From Candidatus Poribacteria bacterium (GTDB lineage Bacteria > Poribacteria > WGA-4E > WGA-3G), in NCBI GenBank assembly GCA_028820635.1, contig JAPPIG010000118.1:284692-348691 (forward strand): a DNA stretch of 64,000 nt, written 5' to 3'. Of the stretch, positions 24,960 through 34,493 are shown piece by piece. Positions within the stretch are counted from its first letter, which is position 1. Each line of letters opens with the position of its first letter. Below the pieces are notes generated by a model. The model did not search any database. It saw only the letters and a list, made by a program, of their open reading frames with translations, and was not told the origin of the DNA. Both the position numbers and the translations under genes were made by a program.

Positions 24960-26249
24960 TTAAGGCGTATCCGAATGTTCAAGCACGGCATTAAGCTGAC
25001 CCATCACTTTGTGAAATGCTTCAACGTAATAAGACATCAACTCAAGGTCGTTGGGTGGATTGACATCAAAGATGTAGCAGTGAGAGTCCATGAATTCAAC
25101 AGCTTTAGGATAGTCCTCAGTCTTGTATTCAACAGTCGATTGATTGCATCGCCACGGGCAGCCTGTCCCGTAACCGATCCGATTCTGGAAAATCTCTTGC
25201 GATGGAACGGGAAGCCGTTGCCACTGTCCAGTCGGCACTCCTTCAGCGCGTAGTGCCGCTTGCACCTTCTCACGCAAGGTGCGTGCGGGAATATCTAATC
25301 CCAACGCCTCTGGATCAAAACCGACGACGTAGTTGTAATAAACGGGTTCGCATTCCTTTGGCGTAACAGGCGTTTCAATGCCGTTAATCTCACTTAGATG
25401 TTCCGTGAGATAGTGGCAATTTTCGATCCGCTTCGCATTGTTCACATCAAGTCGCTTGAGTTGGCTACGGATGAACGCCTGACTGAACATATCCCCACGA
25501 TACATCCATCCGAGTCCATACGCGTTGTATTCCTGTTCCTCGCGTTCTCTGCCCGGTACGACGATTTCCCCGAAATACTGTAACAATGCTGCGCGCTTGT
25601 AAATTTGCTCATCATCCGTTGTGAACAAACCACCTTGACAACCGCTACTCAATGTTTTGGAGGCTTGGGTGCTGTAACCTGCGGCATCACCGAATGCTCC
25701 ACAAGGTTTTCCTTTATAGCGCGCACCGTGTGCCTGCGCGACATCTTCAATGACCTTCAGGTTATGTTTTTTAGCAATCGCTAAAATCGGATCCATATCC
25801 GCGGGCATGCCGTGAATATGAACAGGCAGAATCGCGCGAGTTCGCTCGGTGATTTTCGCCTCAATCTCATTCGGATCAATACAGTAGGTTACCGGGTCAA
25901 TATCAACAAAGACAGGGATAGCGTTGTGATGGAGGACAGCTGCTGCCGTAGCCCAGAAAGTGAAGGCGGGAACAATGACTTCATTGCCCGGTTCAATACC
26001 GACACCTGCGACACATAGATGCAACGCAGCGGTCCCACTGTTGACCGGAATACAATATTCAACACCCATGTATTCCGCCCACTCCTTCGCGAGACCTTCG
26101 GATTGAATCCGTTGCTGTTCGGTAATTCTTTCGGAGGCGATAACCTCGGCAATCGCGTCCCTGTCAGATTGAGTAATCTCTGGCCACGGTTGAATTAACC
26201 CATCAGGGACAGTCTTTTTTCCACCAGATATAGCGAGTTTTGCTGCCAT
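24960..26249 (-). CDS. DegT/DnrJ/EryC1/StrS-family aminotransferase
   Basis: This PLP aminotransferase, acting on sugar or cyclitol ketones, has 429 residues. The family motifs are NSGTAALHLC, PAFTFWATAAAV, the Asp motif VIEDVAQAHGARYKGK and the PLP-lysine region STQASKTLSSGCQGG. AAGGAGGT lies ideally before the ATG. It starts 46 bp after gltX and is probably in the same transcript as glnS-gltX, an odd pairing since no other sugar-nucleotide genes are nearby. The 203-bp gap behind it shows nothing. Confidence 0.9.
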   Translation of the reverse strand: MAAKLAISGGKKTVPDGLIQPWPEITQSDRDAIAEVIASERITEQQRIQSEGLAKEWAEYMGVEYCIPVNSGTAALHLCVAGVGIEPGNEVIVPAFTFWATAAAVLHHNAIPVFVDIDPVTYCIDPNEIEAKITERTRAILPVHIHGMPADMDPILAIAKKHNLKVIEDVAQAHGARYKGKPCGAFGDAAGYSTQASKTLSSGCQGGLFTTDDEQIYKRAALLQYFGEIVVPGREREEQEYNAYGLGWMYRGDMFSQAFIRSQLKRLDVNNAKRIENCHYLTEHLSEINGIETPVTPKECEPVYYNYVVGFDPEALGLDIPARTLREKVQAALRAEGVPTGQWQRLPVPSQEIFQNRIGYGTGCPWRCNQSTVEYKTEDYPKAVEFMDSHCYIFDVNPPNDLELMSYYVEAFHKVMGQLNAVLEHSDTP

Positions 26250-26295
26250 GAGTGACCTCCTTTTAGAGGTTTACGTACGCTACGGTGCAGTAGAC

Positions 26296-27756
26296 TCATA
26301 GATGCGCTATTGCTTTTGGGATCCGCTTCAAAACCTCGTCTTTGCCGAGCAGCACAACAATGTCAAAGAGACTCGGTCCGAACGATGTCCCCGTCAGCGC
26401 GATCCGCAACGCCTGCATCGCCGCGACGCGTTTGATGTCGTTTTCGTCTGTGTATTTCCAAATCACTGACTCAATCGTTTCTATGTCAAACGCAGGGATT
26501 TCTTCCAAAATTTGTTGGAGATTTGTCAGAATTTCACAAGTTTTTTGCTTTTTCTCGTCTGAACCTCCCCACCATTTCTTGACGGCTTTCGATTCATACT
26601 CAAATTCATCCGTAAAGAAATAGCGAGTTTGTGGGACAATATCTTGAAACGTTGTGAGGCGTTCTCCCACTGCTTCTACAATACTCTCCAGCCAGTCACG
26701 ATCCTCCACTGAATCCAATAAGCCTTCTTCCTGCCAGAATGGGATTACCGCATCCGTCCGTACTGCTACATCAAGTTGGTTAATATAGTGAGAGTTGAGC
26801 CACTCCAGTTTCTTAATATCAAAGACACTCCCACTTTTGCCAACCCGATCAAGATCAAATTTCTTGATGAGTTCATCAACAGAAAAGATTTCCTGCTTGT
26901 CATCGTAGGACCAACCGAGTCGGACAACGAAGTTCAGCATTGCTTCGGGAAGATACCCTTGCTCACGGTAGCGGTTCACAGCAACGAGATCGCCGTGATG
27001 ACGTTTGCTCATCTTCCTGCCACCACTATCCAGCACCAATGGAATATGCGCAAATTGTGGGACTTCTAAACCGAGGGCATTCGCAATTGCAATCTGCTTC
27101 GGTGTGTTATTGAGATGCTCTGTTCCCCGAATGACGTGTGTTATCTGCATCTCCGCATCGTCAATAATGGAGGTGAGATTGTAGTTCGGCATCCCGTTTG
27201 AACGGACAATTACCTCGTCCTCTAAGGTTTCGGGGTCAATATTGCGTGAACCGAGCACAATATCCTCAACAAGGATCGGTGTGTCAGGCATTTTTATACG
27301 AACGGTCGGCTTTCTGCCCTCGGCGATAAAACGGTCTACGTCTTCCGATGTCAGGTGCCGGTGCCTTCCATCGTAGGAACGGGTTTGCTTATCAACGCGC
27401 GCCTGTGCGCGAATCTCTTCAAGTTCTTCAGGTGTGCAATAGCAGTGGTATGCATTGCCACTTTCAAGCAATTGTTCAACGTAACCTTCGTAGATGCTTT
27501 TCCGATCCGACTGGACATACTGCTCGTTCCAATTGATGCCCAACCACTTCAACGCATCGTAAATCTCGTGCATGGATTCATGAGTGGAACGCGCCGTGTC
27601 CGTATCGTCAATACGGAGGATGAATTTGCCGTTGTGATGTTTGGCAAACAGCCAATTGAAGAGAGCCGTTCGCGCACCACCGATGTGTAAGTAGCCAGTA
27701 GGTGATGGTGCCATCCGAACTCTGACTTGGTCATTTTGAGAGAGGGTTCCGTTCAT
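26296..27756 (-). CDS. gltX: Glutamyl-tRNA synthetase
   Basis: This class I synthetase charges tRNA-Glu. It has about 486 residues. The HIGH motif appears as HIGGARTALFNWLF within APSPTGYLHIGGA, and the KMSKS motif as RKMSKRHHGD. I chose the ATG at 27756 because it overlaps the glnS stop as ATGA and has AAGGACAG upstream; an in-frame TTG at 27783 would add nine residues. The overlap implies translational coupling to glnS. Having both enzymes suggests that glutaminyl-tRNA is made directly, and this GltX could then be discriminating. Confidence 0.95.
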   Translation of the reverse strand: MNGTLSQNDQVRVRMAPSPTGYLHIGGARTALFNWLFAKHHNGKFILRIDDTDTARSTHESMHEIYDALKWLGINWNEQYVQSDRKSIYEGYVEQLLESGNAYHCYCTPEELEEIRAQARVDKQTRSYDGRHRHLTSEDVDRFIAEGRKPTVRIKMPDTPILVEDIVLGSRNIDPETLEDEVIVRSNGMPNYNLTSIIDDAEMQITHVIRGTEHLNNTPKQIAIANALGLEVPQFAHIPLVLDSGGRKMSKRHHGDLVAVNRYREQGYLPEAMLNFVVRLGWSYDDKQEIFSVDELIKKFDLDRVGKSGSVFDIKKLEWLNSHYINQLDVAVRTDAVIPFWQEEGLLDSVEDRDWLESIVEAVGERLTTFQDIVPQTRYFFTDEFEYESKAVKKWWGGSDEKKQKTCEILTNLQQILEEIPAFDIETIESVIWKYTDENDIKRVAAMQALRIALTGTSFGPSLFDIVVLLGKDEVLKRIPKAIAHL

Positions 27757-29495
27757 TTCTGTCCTTTCTGAATTTTTGCCCAAGAATCTCGCAACGGTAC
27801 TGTGCGATTAAACACTAATTTTTCTGGCGTTGTGTCTGAATCAACGCAAAAATACCCCATTCGCAGGAACTGATATAGACTTTCAGGTGGTGTATCAAGG
27901 AGACTCGGTTCAACTTTACAGTTATTCTGAACCTCTAACGAGTTTGGATTGAGGAATTGCATCCAATCTGCGCCCTCTGCTGCGTTTTCAGGTTCGCGTT
28001 CTGTAAAGAGCGAGTCATATAAACGCACCTCCGCATTAACAGCATGTTCAGCAGAAACCCAGTGCAGTGTGCCTTGCACTCTGCGTCCATCATCTGACCA
28101 ACCGCCACGCGTTTCTGGATCATACGTGCAGTGAATCTCAACGATTTCACCCGTATTTTCATCTTTAACTATGTTGTCACAAGTAATATAGTATGCATGC
28201 TTAAGTCGAACCTCGCGCCCAGGTGCCAATCTATAGAATTTTCGTGGTGGGTCTTCCATAAAATCTTCGCGTTCAATGTAGATTTCTCTTGAGAATGGAA
28301 TTTCCCGCGTCCCTGCGTTTTCATCTTCTGGATTGTTATCGGCATCCAACATCTCAACTTGCCCTTCTGGATAGTTGTCAATAATCACTTTAACTGGATT
28401 GAGAACTGCCATAACACGTGGTGCGTTCCGATTCAGGTCATCACGAATAGAATATTCAAGTTGTGCGATTTCAATGAGGTTATCGGCTTTTGATACACCG
28501 ATTCGGTTGCAAAAATTTCGGATGGATTCGGGGGTATAGCCACGACGTCGCATGCCCGCAAGCGTAGGAAGTCTGGGATCATCCCATCCGTCAACATGTC
28601 CTTCTTCAACGAGAACTTTGAGTTTTCGCTTGCCAAGCACAGTGTATGTGAGGTTCAAACGAGCAAACTCAATCTGTCGAGGCTGATAAATTTCCAACGA
28701 TTCTAAAAACCAATCGTATAGTGGTCGATGATCTTCAAACTGAACATCACAGAGCGAGTGTGTTACGCCTTCAATGGAATCTGATTGACCGTGCGTGAAA
28801 TCGTAAGTAGGATAGATGCACCAATTGTCCCCGTGTCGGTAGTGATGTGCACGAAGAATGCGATACATCACAGGATCGCGCATATTTAGATTCGGGCTGG
28901 ACATATCAATCTTCGCGCGGAGCGTGCGAGAGCCGTCAGGAAATTCACCATTACGCATTCCACCGAACAACGTTAGATTCTCTTCAACAGAACGGTTGCG
29001 GTAGGGACTATCTTTGCCAGGTGTTACCAAAGTGCCGCGATAGGTGCGCATCTCATCTGGTGTAAGATCACAAACATACGCCTTTTCTTTTTCTATTAGT
29101 TTTACAGCATATTCATAGAGTGTCTCAAAAAAGTCGGAGGCATAGAATTCGCGTTCGCCCCAATCAAATCCGAGCCAATGAACATCGCGTTTAATCGCTT
29201 CTACGTATTCGCTTTCTTCTGTAATGGGGTTGCTGTCATCAAATCGGAGATTGTAAAGTCCATCATAGTCTTCGGCAATACCGAAACTAATACAGATAGC
29301 TTTGGCGTGTCCGATATGGAGGTATCCACTCGGTTCTGGAGGAAATCGAGTGTGCACCCTACCGTCAAATCTATTTGATGCTATATCTTCTTCAATTGCT
29401 TGTCGGATAAAGTTTGTATCGGATGTATTGTTGTCGTTTTCTCGCGTATTCGTTTTGCTTTTGGTGTTTTTTGAGTCGGATTTTGGATGATTCAT
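27753..29495 (-). CDS. glnS: Glutaminyl-tRNA synthetase
   Basis: This class I synthetase charges tRNA-Gln directly. It has about 580 residues. Signature 1 reads PPEPSGYLHIGHAKA and the KMSKS-equivalent reads LGKRKLKVLVEEGHV, with the GlnS-specific GWDDPRLPTLAGMRRRGY and the two-beta-barrel anticodon-binding region to the end. A Lys/Asp/Asn-rich tail of about 30 residues (MNHPKSDSKNTKSKTNTREN) precedes the core. The ATG at 29495 was preferred to the GTG at 29501 because AGGAGG is five bases away. It is the first gene of the glnS-gltX-aminotransferase run. GlnS is patchy in bacteria and commonly of transferred origin. Confidence 0.95.
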   Translation of the reverse strand: MNHPKSDSKNTKSKTNTRENDNNTSDTNFIRQAIEEDIASNRFDGRVHTRFPPEPSGYLHIGHAKAICISFGIAEDYDGLYNLRFDDSNPITEESEYVEAIKRDVHWLGFDWGEREFYASDFFETLYEYAVKLIEKEKAYVCDLTPDEMRTYRGTLVTPGKDSPYRNRSVEENLTLFGGMRNGEFPDGSRTLRAKIDMSSPNLNMRDPVMYRILRAHHYRHGDNWCIYPTYDFTHGQSDSIEGVTHSLCDVQFEDHRPLYDWFLESLEIYQPRQIEFARLNLTYTVLGKRKLKVLVEEGHVDGWDDPRLPTLAGMRRRGYTPESIRNFCNRIGVSKADNLIEIAQLEYSIRDDLNRNAPRVMAVLNPVKVIIDNYPEGQVEMLDADNNPEDENAGTREIPFSREIYIEREDFMEDPPRKFYRLAPGREVRLKHAYYITCDNIVKDENTGEIVEIHCTYDPETRGGWSDDGRRVQGTLHWVSAEHAVNAEVRLYDSLFTEREPENAAEGADWMQFLNPNSLEVQNNCKVEPSLLDTPPESLYQFLRMGYFCVDSDTTPEKLVFNRTVPLRDSWAKIQKGQK

Positions 29496-29670
29496 GAACA
29501 CCTCCTAAAAATAATAAATTATACCTTCAAAATCTGCTAAAGTCAAAGATTTTGGGTTCAATGTAAAAGCAATTAGCGTTTTGCTCGTTTAAAAAAATGA
29601 AACCTCGCTTTTAAGGATGACGTTAAAAACGTGTAGGGAGGAGTAACCTATAACTTTTAGGGGGTACAAG

Positions 29671-29880
29671 ATGTATAAAAATGCAAAACAATATACCGTT
29701 GACACACAACCGTTAGATGAAAGAAAACCAGATTATTATGAATTAGCGGTGTATTTCGCAGCAGCAAAGGCGCAAGAGGAAGAATTCCGTTGGGATAATT
29801 TTATTGATAACCTTTCATTCATTTGCGATAAATTTGCGTCCCACATTAAGTCTAACAACATATCTCATTTAGGGCAGTAA
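29671..29880 (+). CDS. Small hypothetical protein
   Basis: This is a 69-residue acidic protein, MYKNAKQYTVDTQPL...EEEFRWDNFIDNLSFICDKFASHIKSN, predicted helical and soluble. TAGGGGG lies about seven bases before the ATG, and a strong intrinsic terminator follows 46 bp after the stop, so it looks like a genuine single-gene transcript. It is on the opposite strand to both neighbours. No family was recognised. Confidence 0.55.
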   Translation: MYKNAKQYTVDTQPLDERKPDYYELAVYFAAAKAQEEEFRWDNFIDNLSFICDKFASHIKSNNISHLGQ

Positions 29881-29926
29881 TGTTACAGTAATATCTTTGT
29901 ACAATGTCACAAGTTCTATTTTTTCC

Positions 29927-29967
29927 AATAAGGGTAGTGTTTCTTAAAACCTACCCTTATTTTTTTA
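29927..29967. terminator. Bidirectional intrinsic terminator
   Basis: Perfect 11-bp arms AATAAGGGTAG/CTACCCTTATT flank a 13-nt loop, followed by T7 on the plus strand and preceded by an A/T-rich tract that gives U-rich RNA on the minus strand. It separates the small plus-strand gene from the convergent yvcK gene. Confidence 0.8.
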
Positions 29968-31212
29968 CTAAATCACTTCGCTTAGTTTCGGATGATTTTT
30001 GAATATATTTACCAAATTCATTACTAACTTTTCAGGATCATGGCGAATAACGTTCATCTGCTCTCCACCTAACCATGTTCCGATTTCGGTAACAACCATG
30101 TCTCTGATTAAATCTGCTTCAACAACGGTAATACCTTCCTCCTCAAGCCTCTCCTGCTCGCGGTTATAGGAAACCTGTACTTTTGAAGCGTCAGCGACTT
30201 GCATTGTTTCAACAGAAAGCGTTGAAATATCTTTTGCTAAGTCAAGCACCTCCTTCAGATGTTCGGTATCCTCTGCCAGTTTTGAAAGTCCTTCGTCAGA
30301 CAAAGTGCGAATTCGGGTAAGCTGTGAAACCAATTCATTTCGGACATACCCTTGCATGATTTCTTGTGGTGCAGGTTGATTATTAACTAAGACATAATCA
30401 ATGGGTATTTTTGCGTGGTCAAGAATGGCATTGACATGGTCAGTAACAGCGTAACCATCGGTTTCACCGGGTTGTGTCATCACATTACACACGTATACTT
30501 TAACGGCGTTTGAACGTTGAATTGCTTCAACGATACCCTTTATTACAAGATTCGGCATAATGCTGGTGTAAAGGCTTCCTGGGCCGATGATTATTACATC
30601 TGCATTAACAAGTGCCTCCATTGCTGTTTCGTGTGCTTGGCATTCATAAACTTCGTCTGAGGCATGATGTGTTTTGCCGTTCTCACGCGGTTCAAAAAAG
30701 ACGCGTTTAATCGGTTCTCGGTTCTCGCGTATAGGAATGGTTGATTCACCTCTAACGATCTCGCCGTTTGCAAGTTCAGCGCAGAGAACGGTGTAATCCA
30801 AGGTAACAGGGATAATTTGTCCACGCACAGCGAGGAGACGTGATGCCGCCTGGATCGCTTTTGGGAAATTACCTTTGAATTGTTCGGTCAAGGCAGTTAA
30901 TAACAAATTTCCGATTGTATGTCCACCAAGGTCGCCATTACTGGAAAAACGGTATTCCCAAAGTCCAGCAAGTTCGTCTGCATCGGATAGCGTCCATAAT
31001 AGTCTGCGGATATCGCCTGGCGGAAGCACATCAAATTCTTCTATAAGACGTCCTGAGCTGCCCCCGTCATCAGAAACAGTAACGATCGCTGCCAAACTAT
31101 CCAGATCAATAACTTTTTCGTTATCTGTTTCCAGATTAGCATAGTACTTAATCCCACTGAGTAGTGCGGATAATCCGCTTCCACCGCCAATGCAGGCAAT
31201 TTTCAAAGACAT
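29968..31212 (-). CDS. yvcK: YvcK/CofD-like gluconeogenesis-morphogenesis factor
   Basis: This 414-residue member of the CofD-like family binds UDP-sugars in the cytoplasm and is needed for normal cell-wall growth on gluconeogenic carbon in Bacillus. The nucleotide-binding start IACIGGGSGLSALLSGIK and the family motif TVSDDGGSSGRLI are clear, as are GDIRRLL and GPGSLYTSIMPNL. TTTGGAGA precedes the ATG. It follows glmM on the same strand with 146 bp between, a functional pairing because glmM makes glucosamine-1-phosphate for UDP-GlcNAc. The C-terminal 60 or so residues (KVQVSYNREQERLEEEGITV...) extend the usual length slightly. Confidence 0.9.
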   Translation of the reverse strand: MSLKIACIGGGSGLSALLSGIKYYANLETDNEKVIDLDSLAAIVTVSDDGGSSGRLIEEFDVLPPGDIRRLLWTLSDADELAGLWEYRFSSNGDLGGHTIGNLLLTALTEQFKGNFPKAIQAASRLLAVRGQIIPVTLDYTVLCAELANGEIVRGESTIPIRENREPIKRVFFEPRENGKTHHASDEVYECQAHETAMEALVNADVIIIGPGSLYTSIMPNLVIKGIVEAIQRSNAVKVYVCNVMTQPGETDGYAVTDHVNAILDHAKIPIDYVLVNNQPAPQEIMQGYVRNELVSQLTRIRTLSDEGLSKLAEDTEHLKEVLDLAKDISTLSVETMQVADASKVQVSYNREQERLEEEGITVVEADLIRDMVVTEIGTWLGGEQMNVIRHDPEKLVMNLVNIFKNHPKLSEVI

Positions 31213-31358
31213 AATTTCTCCAAACCACCAAGATGGCGGTTAGTATCTCTTTATAGTAAACTTAACCACAAAATACGCTGTCGTTCAATCCTGAAGAGAG
31301 AAAATGTAAGATTTTCAGCGTCAAAAATATAGGACTCGTTTTGTCATAAATAACGCAT

Positions 31359-32765
31359 CTAAAGGTTTATCTGTTTCATTAACATTTTCAAGTTTTCAAG
31401 AGTCTCATCACAAAGTGCTTCTGCTTCCATTACCGTTGGAGCTTCACTGAAAACGCGAATTACGGGTTCCGTTCCGGATTTACGGATGTTTACCCATCGA
31501 TCATCCCAAACGCGCTTGATGCCGTCTGTTAACTCAAGGCACGGAACGGATTGGACAGTTGATGGGTTCTCTTTTTCATACATTTTCAGAGCAAGTTCAA
31601 CGAGTTGTGTTGCAATCTCTTGTGATGGGATCTCCATTTTTTTTCGGCACATCTCGTAGTGTGGTATGGCTTCAACATGTGCTGTCGCTGTGGTCTTGGA
31701 TTCGGCAAGATATTGAACAATTGCTGCGATAGAGGCAATACCATCTGTAGTATAGTTAATAGAGGGATAGATAACACCGCCTGTACCTTCACCTCCGATA
31801 ACAGCGTTGACTTCATGCATTTTCTCAACCACCCATCCCACACCGACTTTCGTACGGTGTAGTGTCACACCGTGCTTTGCAGCAATATCGTCCATCATTC
31901 GGCTTGTTGATACTGTGACGACTATATCTCCTTTTGTTTTACTCAAAATAAAATCTGCTACGAAAGCGATGGTCCACTCGCCGCTTAATGCTATGCCGCT
32001 ATCTGTAACCATCACAACTCGATCCGCATCGCCATCATGGGCGAATCCTATATCTGCACGTGTTTCACGCACCTTTTCACACAACTCACCTAAAGCATCA
32101 GGTGTAGGTTCTGCGGGGCGACGGAAATCACCATCTGGCTTGCAATTAACTTCCACTATCTGACAGTCGAGTTCTTGTAATAGGGTTGGACTAATTACAC
32201 ACCCCGCACCGTTACCACAATCAAGTGCTACCTTGAGTTTGGCATTTCGGATTAAATCTACGTCAAGCCACGAAGAACTGAGAATTTGCTTAAGATGAAG
32301 TTCGGTGGCATCTTTGTATTCTTCAAGTGTCCCTTGCTTGTCCCACGGTGCTAAGGTAAAATCTTCAGTTTCATAGATTCGTGTCAACTCATCACGTTCA
32401 ATCTGTGTGAGCAGCTTTCCAGATTCAGATGCAAATTCTATGCCGTTCCATTCTACAGGGTTATGACTTGCTGTGATGGTAATACTGCCTTGCGCACCGA
32501 GCGTTTTCGCCATCAAAAGGACAGTCGGTGTAGGACACAAACCGACATCAATAACGTGACATCCTGTAGCAAAAAGTCCAGCAAGTACTGCATACCGAAT
32601 CATCGGGCTTGAGGTGCGAGTATCTCGCCCTATTACCACAGTTTTACCGCCTACATAAGTGCCAAATGCAAGTGCAAAACGTGTAATGGTCCGCGCATCA
32701 AGCGAAATACCAACCTGTCCACGTACTCCAGAAACGCTTATGATTGGGTTTTTTGTTTTTTTCAT
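31359..32765 (-). CDS. glmM: Phosphoglucosamine mutase / phosphohexomutase
   Basis: This alpha-D-phosphohexomutase has 468 residues. It shows the phosphoserine loop TITASHNPVEWNGIEF, the metal loop AHDGDADRVV, the sugar-specificity loop GEGTGGVIYP and the phosphate-binding RKSGTEPVIRVFSEA. GEGTGG instead of GEQSGH departs from typical GlmM, so a phosphomannomutase or mixed-specificity enzyme is possible. The adjacent yvcK supports a role in UDP-GlcNAc supply. The upstream gap carries an inverted REP-like pair. Confidence 0.82.
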   Translation of the reverse strand: MKKTKNPIISVSGVRGQVGISLDARTITRFALAFGTYVGGKTVVIGRDTRTSSPMIRYAVLAGLFATGCHVIDVGLCPTPTVLLMAKTLGAQGSITITASHNPVEWNGIEFASESGKLLTQIERDELTRIYETEDFTLAPWDKQGTLEEYKDATELHLKQILSSSWLDVDLIRNAKLKVALDCGNGAGCVISPTLLQELDCQIVEVNCKPDGDFRRPAEPTPDALGELCEKVRETRADIGFAHDGDADRVVMVTDSGIALSGEWTIAFVADFILSKTKGDIVVTVSTSRMMDDIAAKHGVTLHRTKVGVGWVVEKMHEVNAVIGGEGTGGVIYPSINYTTDGIASIAAIVQYLAESKTTATAHVEAIPHYEMCRKKMEIPSQEIATQLVELALKMYEKENPSTVQSVPCLELTDGIKRVWDDRWVNIRKSGTEPVIRVFSEAPTVMEAEALCDETLENLKMLMKQINL

Positions 32766-32832
32766 GAAGTTTCTCTGCGGTAATAGTCAAACCTTTGCTA
32801 TGGTGAAATATGGAATAATTTGGACACATCAC

Positions 32833-32901
32833 CTGTAGGAGGGAACTCCGAATCGCGACTAATGCGACTCTTAGTCGGGAATCGGAGTTCCCTCCTACAG
32901 A
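32833..32901. repeat. REP-like inverted pair
   Basis: TGTAGGAGGGAACTCCGAAT...GCGAC and AGTCGGGAATCGGAGTTCCC... form a long imperfect hairpin in the gap between the permease and glmM genes. Here the two units are in the opposite order to the copy at 1521. Confidence 0.8.
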
Positions 32902-32927
32902 TAAATGCGTCTAATTAATTCAATGAT

Positions 32928-33707
32928 CTACCAAATAGAGTTAAACTTTGCGGGTCTACACATTTGCCATGTCAATAAAAAACAGCATCCACCTATCAAA
33001 AGTTGCCAGAAAGTGGTAACATACCAAGATGGATACGAAAAATCATAAGATGTAATCGGTGTTCGTTCGTAGAGCAAGGGTGTTCTAAAAATGTCCATTC
33101 CGTCAAAGATATTACATACAGCAATCAGCGGGTTCAGGTGAAGAACTGGCGAAATAACGGGTTGTAGGTTATTGATATATCGACCTAAAGGCATGAGTAA
33201 AAACGCGCTACCAATTAAAATGCATAGAAAAAAATAAGTTAGTCCTGTTCCAAAAATGTTGTCCCGCAACACATACGCGCCCAACATACCAACTGCTCCT
33301 GTCGAAAAACTATAAAATCCCAATACAACTAACATCTTCATTCCTTTTCCGATTGACATGTCACTGGCAAAAAGCGCGAAACCTGATGATAAAAATATCC
33401 AACATAACAGAGGAGTCTGGCTGATGGCAAGTCCCATCAACAAGCGTTTACCAAAAGGGATGGGAGAAAGTGATAACAACTGTGCGGAAGAACCGCCTCT
33501 ACTTTCAGATTGGACACTTATTGATGCCAAATATGGAGCTACCAAAAGCACAACGAATGTCTGTGCAAGCGCCAAACATTCAGCAGATGAACCGAGTTTT
33601 GCGTGCGTCAGCAATTGGTATATAAGCCACTGCAGAAAACTTGCAATACTAATACAAACGAAAAATGTCTTCTTTTGGTAAAGCTTATCCCCAATCACAG
33701 TATTCAT
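32928..33707 (-). CDS. ABC-2-type transporter permease
   Basis: This 259-residue integral membrane protein has six hydrophobic segments and the ABC-2 permease hallmark LLSLSPIPFGKRLLMGLAI after helix 2, plus a late NPLIAVCNIFDG block. No ATPase subunit is encoded beside it, so a partner must lie elsewhere. The upstream TPR gene ends 21 bp before it, and AGGTAAC precedes the ATG, so the two are probably one transcript. A CcmB-type heme exporter subunit was considered but the characteristic motifs are not clear. Confidence 0.65.
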   Translation of the reverse strand: MNTVIGDKLYQKKTFFVCISIASFLQWLIYQLLTHAKLGSSAECLALAQTFVVLLVAPYLASISVQSESRGGSSAQLLSLSPIPFGKRLLMGLAISQTPLLCWIFLSSGFALFASDMSIGKGMKMLVVLGFYSFSTGAVGMLGAYVLRDNIFGTGLTYFFLCILIGSAFLLMPLGRYINNLQPVISPVLHLNPLIAVCNIFDGMDIFRTPLLYERTPITSYDFSYPSWYVTTFWQLLIGGCCFLLTWQMCRPAKFNSIW

Positions 33708-33728
33708 GATTGTTACCTATAACTACAC

Positions 33729-34382
33729 TTATTCTTCTTCAAACTCACGTCGAATCTGCATAATTGTCTCGGCAATGGAAACAAGATTCGGATTAATAAT
33801 CAATGCCTGTTTATAAGCGTCAACTGCCGCATCAATTTTACCTAATCTAAGATAAACATGTCCTATGCCTGCGAGTGCCCCAAAATGGTGTGGATTGAGC
33901 TTAATTGTTTGTTTACAATCTTCGAGTGAATTTGCCCATTCTTCCAGCATAAAGTAGGCAATCGCTCGTTGATTATATCCTTCAGCAAAATTTGGAGAAG
34001 CTTCAACTACTGCGGTAAAATGTTGAACTGCCTCTGAAAAATTCTCATTTTTAAGAGATCTTTTACCTGCGTTGAGCATTTTGTCAACGGATTCATCTCC
34101 TGAGCGGGACCATACGTTCCATAACGCGATTTCACTGTTGAGGCAAGCGCGAATGTCGTCATTCTTAAGGTTTTCCACTAACGCAGGCACTACCTCCATA
34201 CTCCCTATCAATCCGAGCGCAGTAGCCGCTGCACGTCCCAAAAATGGGTCCTCACTTTGAAGATAGTTCACCAGATCGTCTTCAGGATATTTTGATGTTA
34301 GAAGCTCTTTGAGACTTTCCTCATCTGCTGCGTTTTTGAACATTTGTACCGCTATTTCCGAAAATCCGTTACGCGCTTGCAT
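33729..34382 (-). CDS. HEAT-like and TPR repeat protein
   Basis: This 217-residue soluble protein begins with a HEAT/PBS-lyase-like repeat (DPFLGRAAATALGLIGSMEVVPALVENLKN in outline, about residues 46-80). It then has three TPR units, including FAEGYNQRAIAYFMLEEW, HHFGALAGIGHVYLRLGKID and the following helix. Such folds bind peptides or partner proteins. AAGGAGG lies eight bases before the ATG. It is cotranscribed with the permease gene behind it. Confidence 0.85.
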   Translation of the reverse strand: MQARNGFSEIAVQMFKNAADEESLKELLTSKYPEDDLVNYLQSEDPFLGRAAATALGLIGSMEVVPALVENLKNDDIRACLNSEIALWNVWSRSGDESVDKMLNAGKRSLKNENFSEAVQHFTAVVEASPNFAEGYNQRAIAYFMLEEWANSLEDCKQTIKLNPHHFGALAGIGHVYLRLGKIDAAVDAYKQALIINPNLVSIAETIMQIRREFEEE

Positions 34383-34493
34383 GGTTAGTCCTCCTTATCT
34401 AAAATTGATTATAGCACATCTTTTTTGAAAATAACAATTCAAATCTACAACTAAGTGCCCAGAACCATTCAATTGTCGAGTTTCTCCCAATTA

